DNA of 64,000 nucleotides from JBCCOW01 sp038749105. Its GTDB lineage: Bacteria; Planctomycetota; Phycisphaerae; Phycisphaerales; Phycisphaeraceae. How positions within the stretch are numbered: the first letter of the stretch is position 1; each line of letters opens with the position of its first letter. Where the stretch lies: NCBI GenBank assembly GCA_038749105.1, contig JBCDIM010000010.1, positions 1 to 64,000 of the forward strand. Reading direction: 5' to 3'. The notes under the pieces were generated by a model. The model had not been told where the DNA came from. It saw only the letters and a program-made list of their open reading frames with translations, and did not search any database. Made by a program: the position numbers and the translations under genes. Of this stretch, positions 35,117 to 42,801 are shown piece after piece.

Positions 35117-36142
35117 TCATACTCGAACACTCCCCCATCGCCTCAAGGCTCTCAACAGCGGAAACACATGAAATGCTTTAGACCACGCCATCACGCTCAG
35201 AGACCGTGTTGCGTGCTCAGGGAATAACGTGCTGAGAGCCCTTGTGCAGTACCAGGCCGCACCCAGGCTCAACCTCGACCCGGGTTGACGCAGATACGCA
35301 TGAAACTGCGAAGACCAGCGTCGGTAGGCACGGCCACGTACTTCCGGCGTTCGAGAGACCTTCTGACTCAGTTCCAGCAGTACTCCAAACACCTCCACAA
35401 ATCGAGACTCTCCCCGCTCAATCGTCTCACGCACGGTCTGCGGATGGCGTCGCCATCGGTTCAGCGGTTCAGCATAGAAATGCACGTCCCCTTGACCCGC
35501 CAAGCGTGCCCACGTGGCCCAGTCGCCGCACATCCGCCACTTCAGCGCCGCTCCGCCCGCCTCATGATAAGCCCGACGGCGAAACAGGACAGCGCTGGCG
35601 TTAGGGATCATCCCCCCCACCGACAAGTACTTGGATAGAAACAGCTCCCCGTCAATCGTCACACTCTGCGACCAATCACCACCCACGCGATCGACATGCA
35701 CCTTCGCCATCGTGTCCCCAAGTTCGCCGCCCGCAGCCATCCGACGGCTATCGCAATACGCCAAGGCGACCCCGACTGACTGATCCAAAACCCCCACCAA
35801 CGCCTCCAGCAACCCCGGCTCCGCCACGTCATCGCTCTCCGCGATCCACACATACTCCCCCCGCGCCAGCTCCACCCCCTTGTTCCACTGCTTGAACGGG
35901 CTCCCCGAGTTCTCCGTGTTGAAGCACGTCTGTACGCGATCCGGGCCCAACACCTCCGCAAACCGCGCGGCGTACCGCTCCAGCACCGCCACGCTCCCGT
36001 CCGGGCTCGCGTCGTCCAGCAGGATCACTTCGTAATCCCCAAACGTCTGATCCAGGATCGAGTCCAACCGCTCCGGCAGGTACTTTTCGTGCCGGTAGTT
36101 CGGAACCACCACACTCACGGTTGGGGGCACTGAGTCAGCCAT
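35117..36142 (-). CDS. Glycosyltransferase family 2
   Basis: This GT-A fold inverting transferase has 341 residues. VSVVVPNYRHEKYLPERLDS, LLDDASPDGS and the DxD-like AESDDVAEPG are typical, with a C-terminal helical region. The start at 36142 (MADSVPP) overlaps the stop of the permease gene by one base (TGATG), so translation is coupled. The frame continues upstream without coding character. Confidence 0.88.
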   Translation of the reverse strand: MADSVPPTVSVVVPNYRHEKYLPERLDSILDQTFGDYEVILLDDASPDGSVAVLERYAARFAEVLGPDRVQTCFNTENSGSPFKQWNKGVELARGEYVWIAESDDVAEPGLLEALVGVLDQSVGVALAYCDSRRMAAGGELGDTMAKVHVDRVGGDWSQSVTIDGELFLSKYLSVGGMIPNASAVLFRRRAYHEAGGAALKWRMCGDWATWARLAGQGDVHFYAEPLNRWRRHPQTVRETIERGESRFVEVFGVLLELSQKVSRTPEVRGRAYRRWSSQFHAYLRQPGSRLSLGAAWYCTRALSTLFPEHATRSLSVMAWSKAFHVFPLLRALRRWGSVRV

Positions 36143-37143
36143 CACACCACGTCCGCGAAAGTCTTTTCCATCCGCCGGAAGTAGAACATCCCGCCGACCA
36201 AGACCACCGCCACCAGCACCGCCGACATCGCCAGCTGCAGCCCCGGGAAACCGCCCGTGCCCAGCAGCGCCCACCGGAACCCCCCGATCACCCCCACCAT
36301 CGGGTTCAGGTCATACACCACCGCCAACCAGCCCGGCAGCTTCGACGTAAACCGGTCCGCCGCGTAGACCACCGGCGTCAGGAAGAACAGCGTCTGGATC
36401 ACATAAGGCACCAGCAACCGGAAGTCCCGATAGATCGCACCCGCCGCCGCGAACCACAGCCCGATCGAGAACGCCGCCGTCAACGCCAACACGATCAGCA
36501 CCGGCAGCAGCAGCAGGTTCCACCGCCACACAAAGCTGTACCCGTCATCCAAGAAATGGAACCCCGCCACCATCAGCACAAACACCCCGAACGCGATCCC
36601 GAACTCCACCAACGCCTGCAGCATTGGCGCCAATGGCACAATCAGCCGCGGGAAGTACACCTTGGTGATCATCCCCTGTGCAGTCACCACACTCGACGCC
36701 GCCGACGTCACGCCCATCGCGAACATCTGCCACGGTAGCAACGCCGCGAACGTCGACACCGCGTAAGGCACCCCCGCCACTCCCGGCTCCTGACCCCGGC
36801 CCATCAACACCCCGAACAGCACCGAGAACACCACAATCGTCGTCAACGGCTGGATCACCGCCCACGCGATCCCGAGGATCGACTGCTTGTACTTGACCTG
36901 GATGCTGCGGATCGCAAAGAACCACGCCAGCTCCCGGTATCGCCACAGCTCCTTCAGCCGGATCGGCTGCCACCCCGGCGTCGGCTCGATCACCACCCGG
37001 CTCGGCCGAGACAACCCCGAACCGCCGTCCGCACCCCTATCAACCCCGCCCGAAACCCGTTTATCAGACCCACCGTGCTCGGCCTCCGCCTCGAGTCCTG
37101 AAGACGGCCCCCCCGACTCCTCGATGTCCGCTGTCTGGGTCAT
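36142..37143 (-). CDS. ABC-2 polysaccharide export permease (Wzm type), no ATPase nearby
   Basis: The protein has 333 residues. After a hydrophilic N-terminus of about 60 residues come six transmembrane segments and the Wzm/TagG motifs RELAWFFAIRSIQVKYKQSILGIAWAVIQP and FFLTPVVYAADRF. It should export a lipid-linked polysaccharide across the inner membrane. Its ATP-binding partner (Wzt) is not in this window on either side, which is unusual, as the two are normally adjacent. The ATG at 37143 was chosen since the upstream frame is Gly/Trp-rich noise. It heads the minus-strand glycan genes, and clpP reads away from it. Confidence 0.86.
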   Translation of the reverse strand: MTQTADIEESGGPSSGLEAEAEHGGSDKRVSGGVDRGADGGSGLSRPSRVVIEPTPGWQPIRLKELWRYRELAWFFAIRSIQVKYKQSILGIAWAVIQPLTTIVVFSVLFGVLMGRGQEPGVAGVPYAVSTFAALLPWQMFAMGVTSAASSVVTAQGMITKVYFPRLIVPLAPMLQALVEFGIAFGVFVLMVAGFHFLDDGYSFVWRWNLLLLPVLIVLALTAAFSIGLWFAAAGAIYRDFRLLVPYVIQTLFFLTPVVYAADRFTSKLPGWLAVVYDLNPMVGVIGGFRWALLGTGGFPGLQLAMSAVLVAVVLVGGMFYFRRMEKTFADVV

Positions 37144-37302
37144 GGGCCTCCTGCAGTCTATCGGATAACCCCAGGCCCCTCCCCAGCCGAATTCCGCCAC
37201 CCAACCCCCAACCCCACCCCACGCCCAACCCACCCCCGGCGTCGCCACGCCCGCCAACGGCTACAATCCTGCCCCACCAATCACCCCGCCAGGAACCCCA
37301 CC

Positions 37303-37941
37303 ATGTCCTCCCTCATCCCCATGGTCATCGAGAAAACCGGCCGAGGCGAACGCGCCTACGACATCTTCTCTCGGCTGCTCAAAGACCGCATCATCTTCAT
37401 CAACGGGCCTGTTACCGACGACATGTCCTCCCTGGTCACCGCCCAGCTCCTGTTCCTCTCCAACGAAGACGACAAGAACGACATCTCCGTCTACGTCAAC
37501 TCCCCTGGCGGCTCGGTCTCCGCCGGCCTCGCCATCTACGACACCATGCAGTTCGTCCGGCCCGACGTGCAGACCTACTGCGTCGGCATCGCCGCGTCGA
37601 TGGGCTCGGTCCTCCTCATGGGCGGCACCGCCAAGAAGCGCTACATGCTCCCCAACTCCCGCGTGCTGCTCCACCAGCCCCTGATGGGCGGCGTCATGCA
37701 GGGCCAGGCCACCGACCTGTCCATCCAGGCCCAGGAGATGCTCCGCACCCGAGAAAACCTCTACCGCATCATGCAGCACCACACCGGGCAGGACGCCGAG
37801 ACCATCGCCCGCGACTGCGAACGCGACAAGTGGCTCTCCGCCGAAGAATCCGTCGCCTATGGCGTCGCCGATGCGGTCCTCCAACACCTGCCCGACCGCG
37901 TCGCCGGCGATACCGACGACACCCCCGACAGCGACGACTAA
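37303..37941 (+). CDS. clpP: ATP-dependent Clp protease proteolytic subunit
   Basis: This cytoplasmic serine peptidase forms the double heptamer chamber used by ClpX or ClpA. The catalytic triad is intact: Ser in GIAASMGSVLL, His in SRVLLHQP and Asp in CERDKWLSAEE. INSPGGSV-like YVNSPGGSVSAGLAIYD is present. There are 212 residues, slightly longer than E. coli, ending in an acidic tail. TACAAT at 37262-37267 could be a -10. No clpX follows; a lipoprotein gene starts 3 bases after the stop. Confidence 0.95.
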   Translation: MSSLIPMVIEKTGRGERAYDIFSRLLKDRIIFINGPVTDDMSSLVTAQLLFLSNEDDKNDISVYVNSPGGSVSAGLAIYDTMQFVRPDVQTYCVGIAASMGSVLLMGGTAKKRYMLPNSRVLLHQPLMGGVMQGQATDLSIQAQEMLRTRENLYRIMQHHTGQDAETIARDCERDKWLSAEESVAYGVADAVLQHLPDRVAGDTDDTPDSDD

Positions 37942-37944
37942 TCC

Positions 37945-38628
37945 GTGACGCCCACCACGCCCAACACGCACTCTGAGGCGGGCCCGCTTCAGCGGGGCTG
38001 TTGTGCTGCGCTGCTCGTGCTCATCGCCGCCAGCCTCCCCGCCTGCCTCTCCGCCGGTCCTCGCAACTTCGAGAACGAGAACGACGCCCTCCGCGAAGAG
38101 CGCCAGAAACTCGAACAACAGCTGGCCGAGACCCAGGCCGCCCTCACCCGTCGCGAGTCCCAGCTCCGGGCGCTGCAAGCCAAACACGCCGCCCCGTCCG
38201 GCGCAGCAACCCAGCCCGCCAACCCCCAGCTCGCCACGCTCCGCTTCGCCGCACTCTCCGGCCCCATCGACACCAACGACGACGGTGCCGACGACACCCT
38301 CCGTGTCTACCTCCAAACCCTCGACGACCAGGGCCGATTCCTCCCCGCCTTCGGTGTTGCCCGCCTCCAAGCCGCCTGGCTCCGAGACGAACAGCCCCCC
38401 GTGCTCCTGGTCGATACCGCACTGAACCAATCCGAATTCAACGCCGCTTACCGCGACAACTTCGTCGGCACCCACTACACCCTTTCCGCCGACCTGCCCA
38501 ATCCTCTATCACCCAAGCTCGACGCCCTCGCCGTCAAAGCCACCCTTACCACGCCCGACGGCCGCGTCTTCACTACGCAACAGACCTATCCCATCCAACA
38601 CGCCCCCTCCACCCCGCTCGCCCCGTAA
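37945..38628 (+). CDS. Coiled-coil lipoprotein, unknown function
   Basis: The protein has 227 residues with a GTG start 3 bases after the clpP stop. The signal sequence ends with the lipobox SLPAC. Residues 45-90 form a heptad-rich coiled coil (ENDALREERQKLEQQLAETQ and onward). A Pro/Ala linker and a folded domain of about 120 residues follow, including DTNDDGADDTLRVYL, which looks like a calcium-binding loop of the type-3 repeat kind. The family is not recognised. It is probably co-transcribed with clpP and purU. Confidence 0.7.
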   Translation: MTPTTPNTHSEAGPLQRGCCAALLVLIAASLPACLSAGPRNFENENDALREERQKLEQQLAETQAALTRRESQLRALQAKHAAPSGAATQPANPQLATLRFAALSGPIDTNDDGADDTLRVYLQTLDDQGRFLPAFGVARLQAAWLRDEQPPVLLVDTALNQSEFNAAYRDNFVGTHYTLSADLPNPLSPKLDALAVKATLTTPDGRVFTTQQTYPIQHAPSTPLAP

Positions 38629-38634
38629 ACCCAA

Positions 38635-39501
38635 TTGTCCACCTCCACGCTCCTTATCGCCTGCCCCGACCGCACCGGCATCGTCGCTGCGCTGTCTCAC
38701 CTGCTCGCGGAGCACGGCGGCAACATCCTCGACGCCGACCAACACGCCGAGCCCCCAACCGCTGACAACGAGCTGCCCCCGTTCTTCATGCGGCTCGCCT
38801 TCGACCGAAGCCACATGACCCTCGACGACGCCGGCCTCCGCGCCGCCCTCGCCTCCCTCGCCCAGCGCTACGAGATGACCTGGACGCTACACGACGGCAC
38901 CCACCGCCCGGCCGTGGTCGTCTTCGCCTCCAAGACCCCGCACTGCCTGTACGACTTGCTGGTCCGCGAAGCCATGGGCGAACTCCCCGGCGAGATCAAG
39001 GCCGTCATCGCCAACCACGACGACCTCCGCCACGTCGCGGACCACTTCGACAAGCCCTTCCACCTCATCCCCGTCACCCGCGACACCAAAGCCGACGCCG
39101 AAGCTCAACAGCGTGCGTTACTCGAGCAATACGACGCCGAGCTCGTCGTCCTCGCCCGGTACATGCAGATCCTCTCCCCCGAGCTGAGCGCCGACCTCGC
39201 CGGCCGCTGCATCAACATCCACCACTCGTTCCTCCCCGCCTTCGTCGGTGCCAAGCCCTACCACCAGGCCAAGGCCCGCGGCGTCAAGATCATCGGCGCT
39301 ACCGCCCACTACGTCACCGCCGACCTCGACCAGGGCCCCATCATCGAGCAGGACGTCACCCGCGTCACCCACCGCGACGACGTTGATGCTCTGGTCCGCA
39401 AAGGCCGAGACCTCGAACGCCAAGTCCTCGCCTCCGCTGTGCGTCTGCACCTCCAGCACCGCGTGCTCATCCACGGCAACCGCACCCTCGTCTTCCGGTA
39501 A
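38635..39501 (+). CDS. purU: Formyltetrahydrofolate deformylase
   Basis: The enzyme hydrolyses 10-formyl-THF to formate and THF and balances one-carbon pools. An N-terminal ACT domain (LLIACPDRTGIVAALSHLLA) is followed by a formyltransferase catalytic domain with VVLARYMQILSPELSADLAG, INIHHSFLPAFVGAKPYHQA (Asn, His of the active site) and TAHYVTADLDQGPIIEQDV (Asp). Length 288 is normal. The start is TTG, six bases after the previous stop. Palindrome copy R1 lies between this gene and murF. Confidence 0.93.
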   Translation: MSTSTLLIACPDRTGIVAALSHLLAEHGGNILDADQHAEPPTADNELPPFFMRLAFDRSHMTLDDAGLRAALASLAQRYEMTWTLHDGTHRPAVVVFASKTPHCLYDLLVREAMGELPGEIKAVIANHDDLRHVADHFDKPFHLIPVTRDTKADAEAQQRALLEQYDAELVVLARYMQILSPELSADLAGRCINIHHSFLPAFVGAKPYHQAKARGVKIIGATAHYVTADLDQGPIIEQDVTRVTHRDDVDALVRKGRDLERQVLASAVRLHLQHRVLIHGNRTLVFR

Positions 39502-39540
39502 CCCCACCCACCCACCTACCCACAATCCTCGCTCACCTGA

Positions 39541-39570
39541 TAGCCGCGACGCGACGCGTCGCCGGTCTTC
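39541..39570 (+). repeat. REP-like palindrome family A, copy R1
   Basis: The stem GCGACGCG-A-CGCGTCGC is preceded by TAGCC and followed by CGGTC. It lies 17 bases before the murF start and is one of five copies around the transposase at 40967-41473. Confidence 0.85.
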
Positions 39571-39586
39571 GTGCTTCAATGCCTTC

Positions 39587-40921
39587 ATGACCGACTTCTG
39601 GTCCCCCGACCACCTCGCCCACCTCACCGGCGGCACCTGGCTGTCACAGCCGCGGGGCGACGCCCCGCCGGTCCCCACCTCATCCATCACCGGCCTCTGG
39701 CACGACACCCGCCAACTCCAGCCCGGCGACGCCTACCTCGCCCTCCCCGGCAACCGCGTCGACGGCCACACCCTCCTCCCCCAGGCCGCCGACGCCGGCG
39801 CATCCTGCGCCATCATCACCCAGAAGCCCACGCTCTCCGAGCGTGGGCCCGCGCCGCCATTGCCTTGCCTGCTCGTCACAGACGCCATCGAAGCCCTCCA
39901 CGCCCTCGCCCTCGCCTACCGCAACCACCTCGCCCAACACCAAGCCACCGTCATCGCTGTCTCCGGGTCCAACGGCAAGACCACCACCCGACACCTCATC
40001 CACCACGTCCTCACCGCTGCCGGCCTCCCCGGCTCCCAAGCCCCCGCCTCCTTCAACAACCATCTCGGCGTCCCCCTCACCCTCCTCCGCGCCAAACCCA
40101 CCGACCGCTTCGTCGCCCTCGAGCTCGGCACCAACTATCCCGGCGAGATCAACCAGCTCGCCGCCCTCGCCCGCCCCGATATCTCCGTGATCCCCTCCCT
40201 CGGCGAAGAGCACCTCGAAGCCTTCACCGACCTCGCCGGCGTGGTCCGCGAGGAAGCCGCCGTCCTCCCCCACGTCCGCCCCAACGGCACCATCCTCACC
40301 ACCCCCGACGCCGGCCAACTCCTCGCCGAACACTACGACGTCCAGGAAGGCGTCGGCATGACCAGCGTAAACCCTGACCACTTCACGCTCCCCAAAGACT
40401 TCCCGCTCCCCGGCGAACACAACCGGTCCAACGCCGCCCTCGCCCTCGCCCTCGCCCGCCTCTTCGACATCCCCCCCGACACCGCCCAACACGCCCTGTC
40501 CACCTTCACCCCCGCCCCCCACCGCTCCCACCTCCGCCGCATCGGCCCCATCACCCTGATGGACGACTGCTACAACGCCAACCCCAGCTCCATGCTCGCC
40601 GCCCTCGACCTCTTTATGCAGACCCCACCCACCCGCTCACCCGACACCCGCCGCGTCGCCATCCTCGGCGAGATGCGCGAGCTCGGCGAATCCTCTGAAC
40701 ACCATCACCGCGCCATCGCCCACCTCGCCCACGTCGCCGCCCACCTCGCCATCCTCCTCGGCGACGCCTTCGCCTTCGACCCCGCCCATCAACCCTTCGA
40801 CCCCGATGCCATTACCGCCCAGCTCCAGCCCGGTGACCACATCCTCCTCAAAGCCTCCCGCGGCCTCCGCCTCGAACGCCTCATCCCCGCCCTCGAAGCC
40901 CGCTTTGCCCGTGATTCATAG
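39587..40921 (+). CDS. murF: UDP-MurNAc-tripeptide--D-Ala-D-Ala ligase, MurF
   Basis: MurF adds D-Ala-D-Ala to the UDP-MurNAc-tripeptide, the last cytoplasmic step before MraY. The P-loop VIAVSGSNGKTTT (about residues 122-134), the acceptor motif ELGTNYPGEI, HNRSNAALALALA and the C-terminal DCYNANPSSMLAAL are all present. The ATG at 39587 gives 444 residues, a normal length. Two palindromes lie inside the gene: residues 21-30 (QPRGDAPPVP) are encoded by REP copy R2 and residues 80-88 by a family B palindrome. The stop codon TAG is the first three bases of copy R3. Confidence 0.94.
   Translation: MTDFWSPDHLAHLTGGTWLSQPRGDAPPVPTSSITGLWHDTRQLQPGDAYLALPGNRVDGHTLLPQAADAGASCAIITQKPTLSERGPAPPLPCLLVTDAIEALHALALAYRNHLAQHQATVIAVSGSNGKTTTRHLIHHVLTAAGLPGSQAPASFNNHLGVPLTLLRAKPTDRFVALELGTNYPGEINQLAALARPDISVIPSLGEEHLEAFTDLAGVVREEAAVLPHVRPNGTILTTPDAGQLLAEHYDVQEGVGMTSVNPDHFTLPKDFPLPGEHNRSNAALALALARLFDIPPDTAQHALSTFTPAPHRSHLRRIGPITLMDDCYNANPSSMLAALDLFMQTPPTRSPDTRRVAILGEMRELGESSEHHHRAIAHLAHVAAHLAILLGDAFAFDPAHQPFDPDAITAQLQPGDHILLKASRGLRLERLIPALEARFARDS
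39647..39674 (+). repeat. REP-like palindrome family A, copy R2 (inside murF)
   Basis: The stem GCGGGGCG-A-CGCCCCGC is preceded by CAGCC and followed by CGGTC. It lies in frame within murF in a loop of the N-terminal domain and adds about ten residues. Confidence 0.85.
39826..39848. repeat. Palindrome family B, copy 1 (inside murF)
   Basis: A perfect 9-bp stem GCCCACGCT / AGCGTGGGC has a 5-base loop. The same CCCACGCT / AGCGTGGG stem occurs at 56605-56625 inside another coding sequence. Confidence 0.7.
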
Positions 40922-40948
40922 CCGCGGGGCGACGCCCCGCAGGCCGAC
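40919..40948 (+). repeat. REP-like palindrome family A, copy R3
   Basis: TAGCC, stem GCGGGGCG-A-CGCCCCGC, then AGGCC. The TAG is the murF stop codon. It lies 18 bases upstream of the transposase start. Confidence 0.88.
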
Positions 40949-40966
40949 CCGCGGTACCCTCACACG

Positions 40967-41473
40967 ATGCCCGTCTACCTCTTCACGCTCCACGCCTACG
41001 GCTCGTGGATGCCCGACCACCGACGCGGCTACACCCACCGCGGAGACGGCGTCCGCCCCAAAGATGAGGACATGGCTAACCGCTGCCAAAGCCGTATGCC
41101 ATCCGATGCAGTCGCTTTTAGCCATCAAGCCCAAACGATCATCACCGCCGCCCTCCGCGAGAAATGCACCCTCAAGGGCTGGCGGCTCTACGCCGTGGCA
41201 ACCGATGAAACGCACATCCACACGATGCTCGGCTGGACCGGATTCACGCCGTGGGAAGAAGTCCGACGCGGCTTGAAATCCTCCCTGACCCGCCAGCTCA
41301 ACCAACAACTCACGCGACGGACCTGGTTCTCGAAAAGCGGCAGCCGGAAGCGTGTGACCGACCCCAAGCACTTCGACCATCTCATGACCACATACCTTCC
41401 CAGCCACCGCGGCATGAACTTCTTCGATCCCCCCCAAGTCGATCAGCCCGGCGAGGCGTCGCCTCGCGGCTAA
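40967..41473 (+). mobile_element. REP-associated tyrosine transposase (IS200-like, RAYT)
   Basis: This single-domain Y1 transposase has 168 residues. The HUH motif is HIH at 83-85 (DETHIHTML) and the catalytic Tyr is Tyr143 in HLMTTYLPSHRGMNFF. SSLTRQLNQQL lies between them. REP-associated transposases are single-copy, domesticated relatives of IS200 enzymes that act on the palindromic REP elements. Here five related palindromes lie within 2 kb: R3 just upstream, R4 inverted at the 3' end (it encodes the last residues GEASPRG and part of the stop) and R5 after that. No IS200 ends are seen. The gene sits between murF and mraY, normally adjacent in division clusters. Confidence 0.88.
41446..41472 (-). 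repeat. REP-like palindrome family A, copy R4 (inverted)
   Basis: Read on the minus strand: TAGCC, stem GCGAGGCG-A-CGCCTCGC, then CGGGC. It overlaps the 3' end of the transposase gene and faces copy R3, so R3 and R4 bracket the gene as an inverted pair. Confidence 0.85.
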
Positions 41474-41489
41474 AACAAAACACCCCTCA

Positions 41490-41520
41490 TAGCCGCGACA
41501 CGACGTGTCGCAGGCCGAGC
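41490..41520 (+). repeat. REP-like palindrome family A, copy R5
   Basis: TAGCC, stem GCGACACG-A-CGTGTCGC, then AGGCC. It lies 28 bases before the mraY start, next to R4 in the opposite orientation. Confidence 0.87.
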
Positions 41521-41547
41521 CGCCACTGCGTCCGCTCCACCCCAACC

Positions 41548-42759
41548 ATGCTCTACTGGCTCTGGCACACCCTCCGCGAACCGATCAACAACTCCGCCCT
41601 GCTGGGGCCGTTGAACGTGCTCCAATGGGTCGAGTTCCGGGCCGTCTTCGCACTGCTGCTCGCGTTCACCCTCGTGGTTGCCCTCGGCGACAAGACCATC
41701 CGCGCCCTGGTCCGCCTCAAGGTCGGCGACTCCCCCGAGTTCCATCACCAGGACCTCAACCAGCTCATGCAGGAGAAGCGCAACGTCCCCACCATGGGCG
41801 GCATCCTCATCGTCGCCGCCATCACCGCCGCGACCCTCCTGCTCGGCAACTTCGAGTCCTTCTACCTCACGCTCGGCCTCGTCTGCCTCCTGGTCCTCGG
41901 GGCCATCGGGTTCGCCGACGACTACCTCAAGCTCACCACCGCTCGCCGAAAGCCCGGCTCCCGCGATGGGCTCTACTCCTGGGAAAAACTCGCCTATCAA
42001 ATAGGCCTCGCCCTCATCCTCGGCTACTTCATCTACCAGCACGGCGGCAACAAGATCGTCGGCGAGTCCACCCAGCTCCTCGAGATGTCCCGCTCGCTCA
42101 GCCTGCCCGGCCTCAAGAGCTGGGCCTGGGACAATGCCGCCCAGGCCTGGGTCCCCGCCAACCAGATCGTCCTGCCGCTGGTCGTGTTCATGTTCATCGC
42201 TGTGTTCGTCATCGTCGGCACCTCCAACGCAGTCAACCTCACCGATGGTATGGACGGCCTCGCCGCCGGCACCACCACGATGGTCGCCCTCGCGTTCGCC
42301 GTGCTCTGCTGGATCGCCGGCTACCGCTACGACGAGTTCATCATGGCCCAGTACCTGCTGCTGCCGCACATCCCATTGGCAGACGAGCTGGCGGTGCTCG
42401 CCGGTGCGATGGCCGGGGCCTGCCTCGGGTTCCTCTGGTTCAACTGCAACCCCGCCAAGGTCTTCATGGGGGACACCGGCTCGCTCGCCCTCGGCGGCGT
42501 GCTCGGCTTCATTGCGGTCACCATCCGGCAGGAAGCCCTGCTGGTCATCATCGGCGGCATCTTCGTCCTCGAAGCCCTCTCCGTGATCATCCAGGTCGCC
42601 TACTTCAAGGCCACCAAGGGCAAACGTGTCTTCCGCTGCGCCCCCATCCACCACCACTTCCACCTCGGCGGCTGGTCCGAACAGCAGGTCGTCGTCCGCT
42701 TCTGGCTCGCCACCGCGATGCTCATCGCCCTCGCCCTCGCCACCATCCGTGTGCGTTGA
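41548..42759 (+). CDS. mraY: Phospho-N-acetylmuramoyl-pentapeptide transferase MraY
   Basis: This integral membrane enzyme transfers phospho-MurNAc-pentapeptide to undecaprenyl phosphate to make lipid I. It has 403 residues and about ten transmembrane helices. Motifs are NVPTMGGILI, IGFADDYLKL (catalytic Asp pair), VNLTDGMDGLA, FMGDTGSLALGG and the His-rich CAPIHHHFHLGGW. The ATG at 41548 was chosen; the open frame upstream covers the transposase end and repeat R5. It follows murF functionally, but the transposase gene and three palindromes separate them. The later genes of a division cluster (murD, ftsW, murG) do not follow. Confidence 0.95.
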   Translation: MLYWLWHTLREPINNSALLGPLNVLQWVEFRAVFALLLAFTLVVALGDKTIRALVRLKVGDSPEFHHQDLNQLMQEKRNVPTMGGILIVAAITAATLLLGNFESFYLTLGLVCLLVLGAIGFADDYLKLTTARRKPGSRDGLYSWEKLAYQIGLALILGYFIYQHGGNKIVGESTQLLEMSRSLSLPGLKSWAWDNAAQAWVPANQIVLPLVVFMFIAVFVIVGTSNAVNLTDGMDGLAAGTTTMVALAFAVLCWIAGYRYDEFIMAQYLLLPHIPLADELAVLAGAMAGACLGFLWFNCNPAKVFMGDTGSLALGGVLGFIAVTIRQEALLVIIGGIFVLEALSVIIQVAYFKATKGKRVFRCAPIHHHFHLGGWSEQQVVVRFWLATAMLIALALATIRVR

Positions 42760-42801
42760 CCCGTGGCAGCGTGCGGCGAGGCGGGGTAGGCCGACCGGGC
42801 C

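Noticed and set aside
41251..41547. N-terminal extension of MraY
   Set aside because: The upstream frame overlaps the transposase gene and repeats R4 and R5; the typical MraY start is at 41548.
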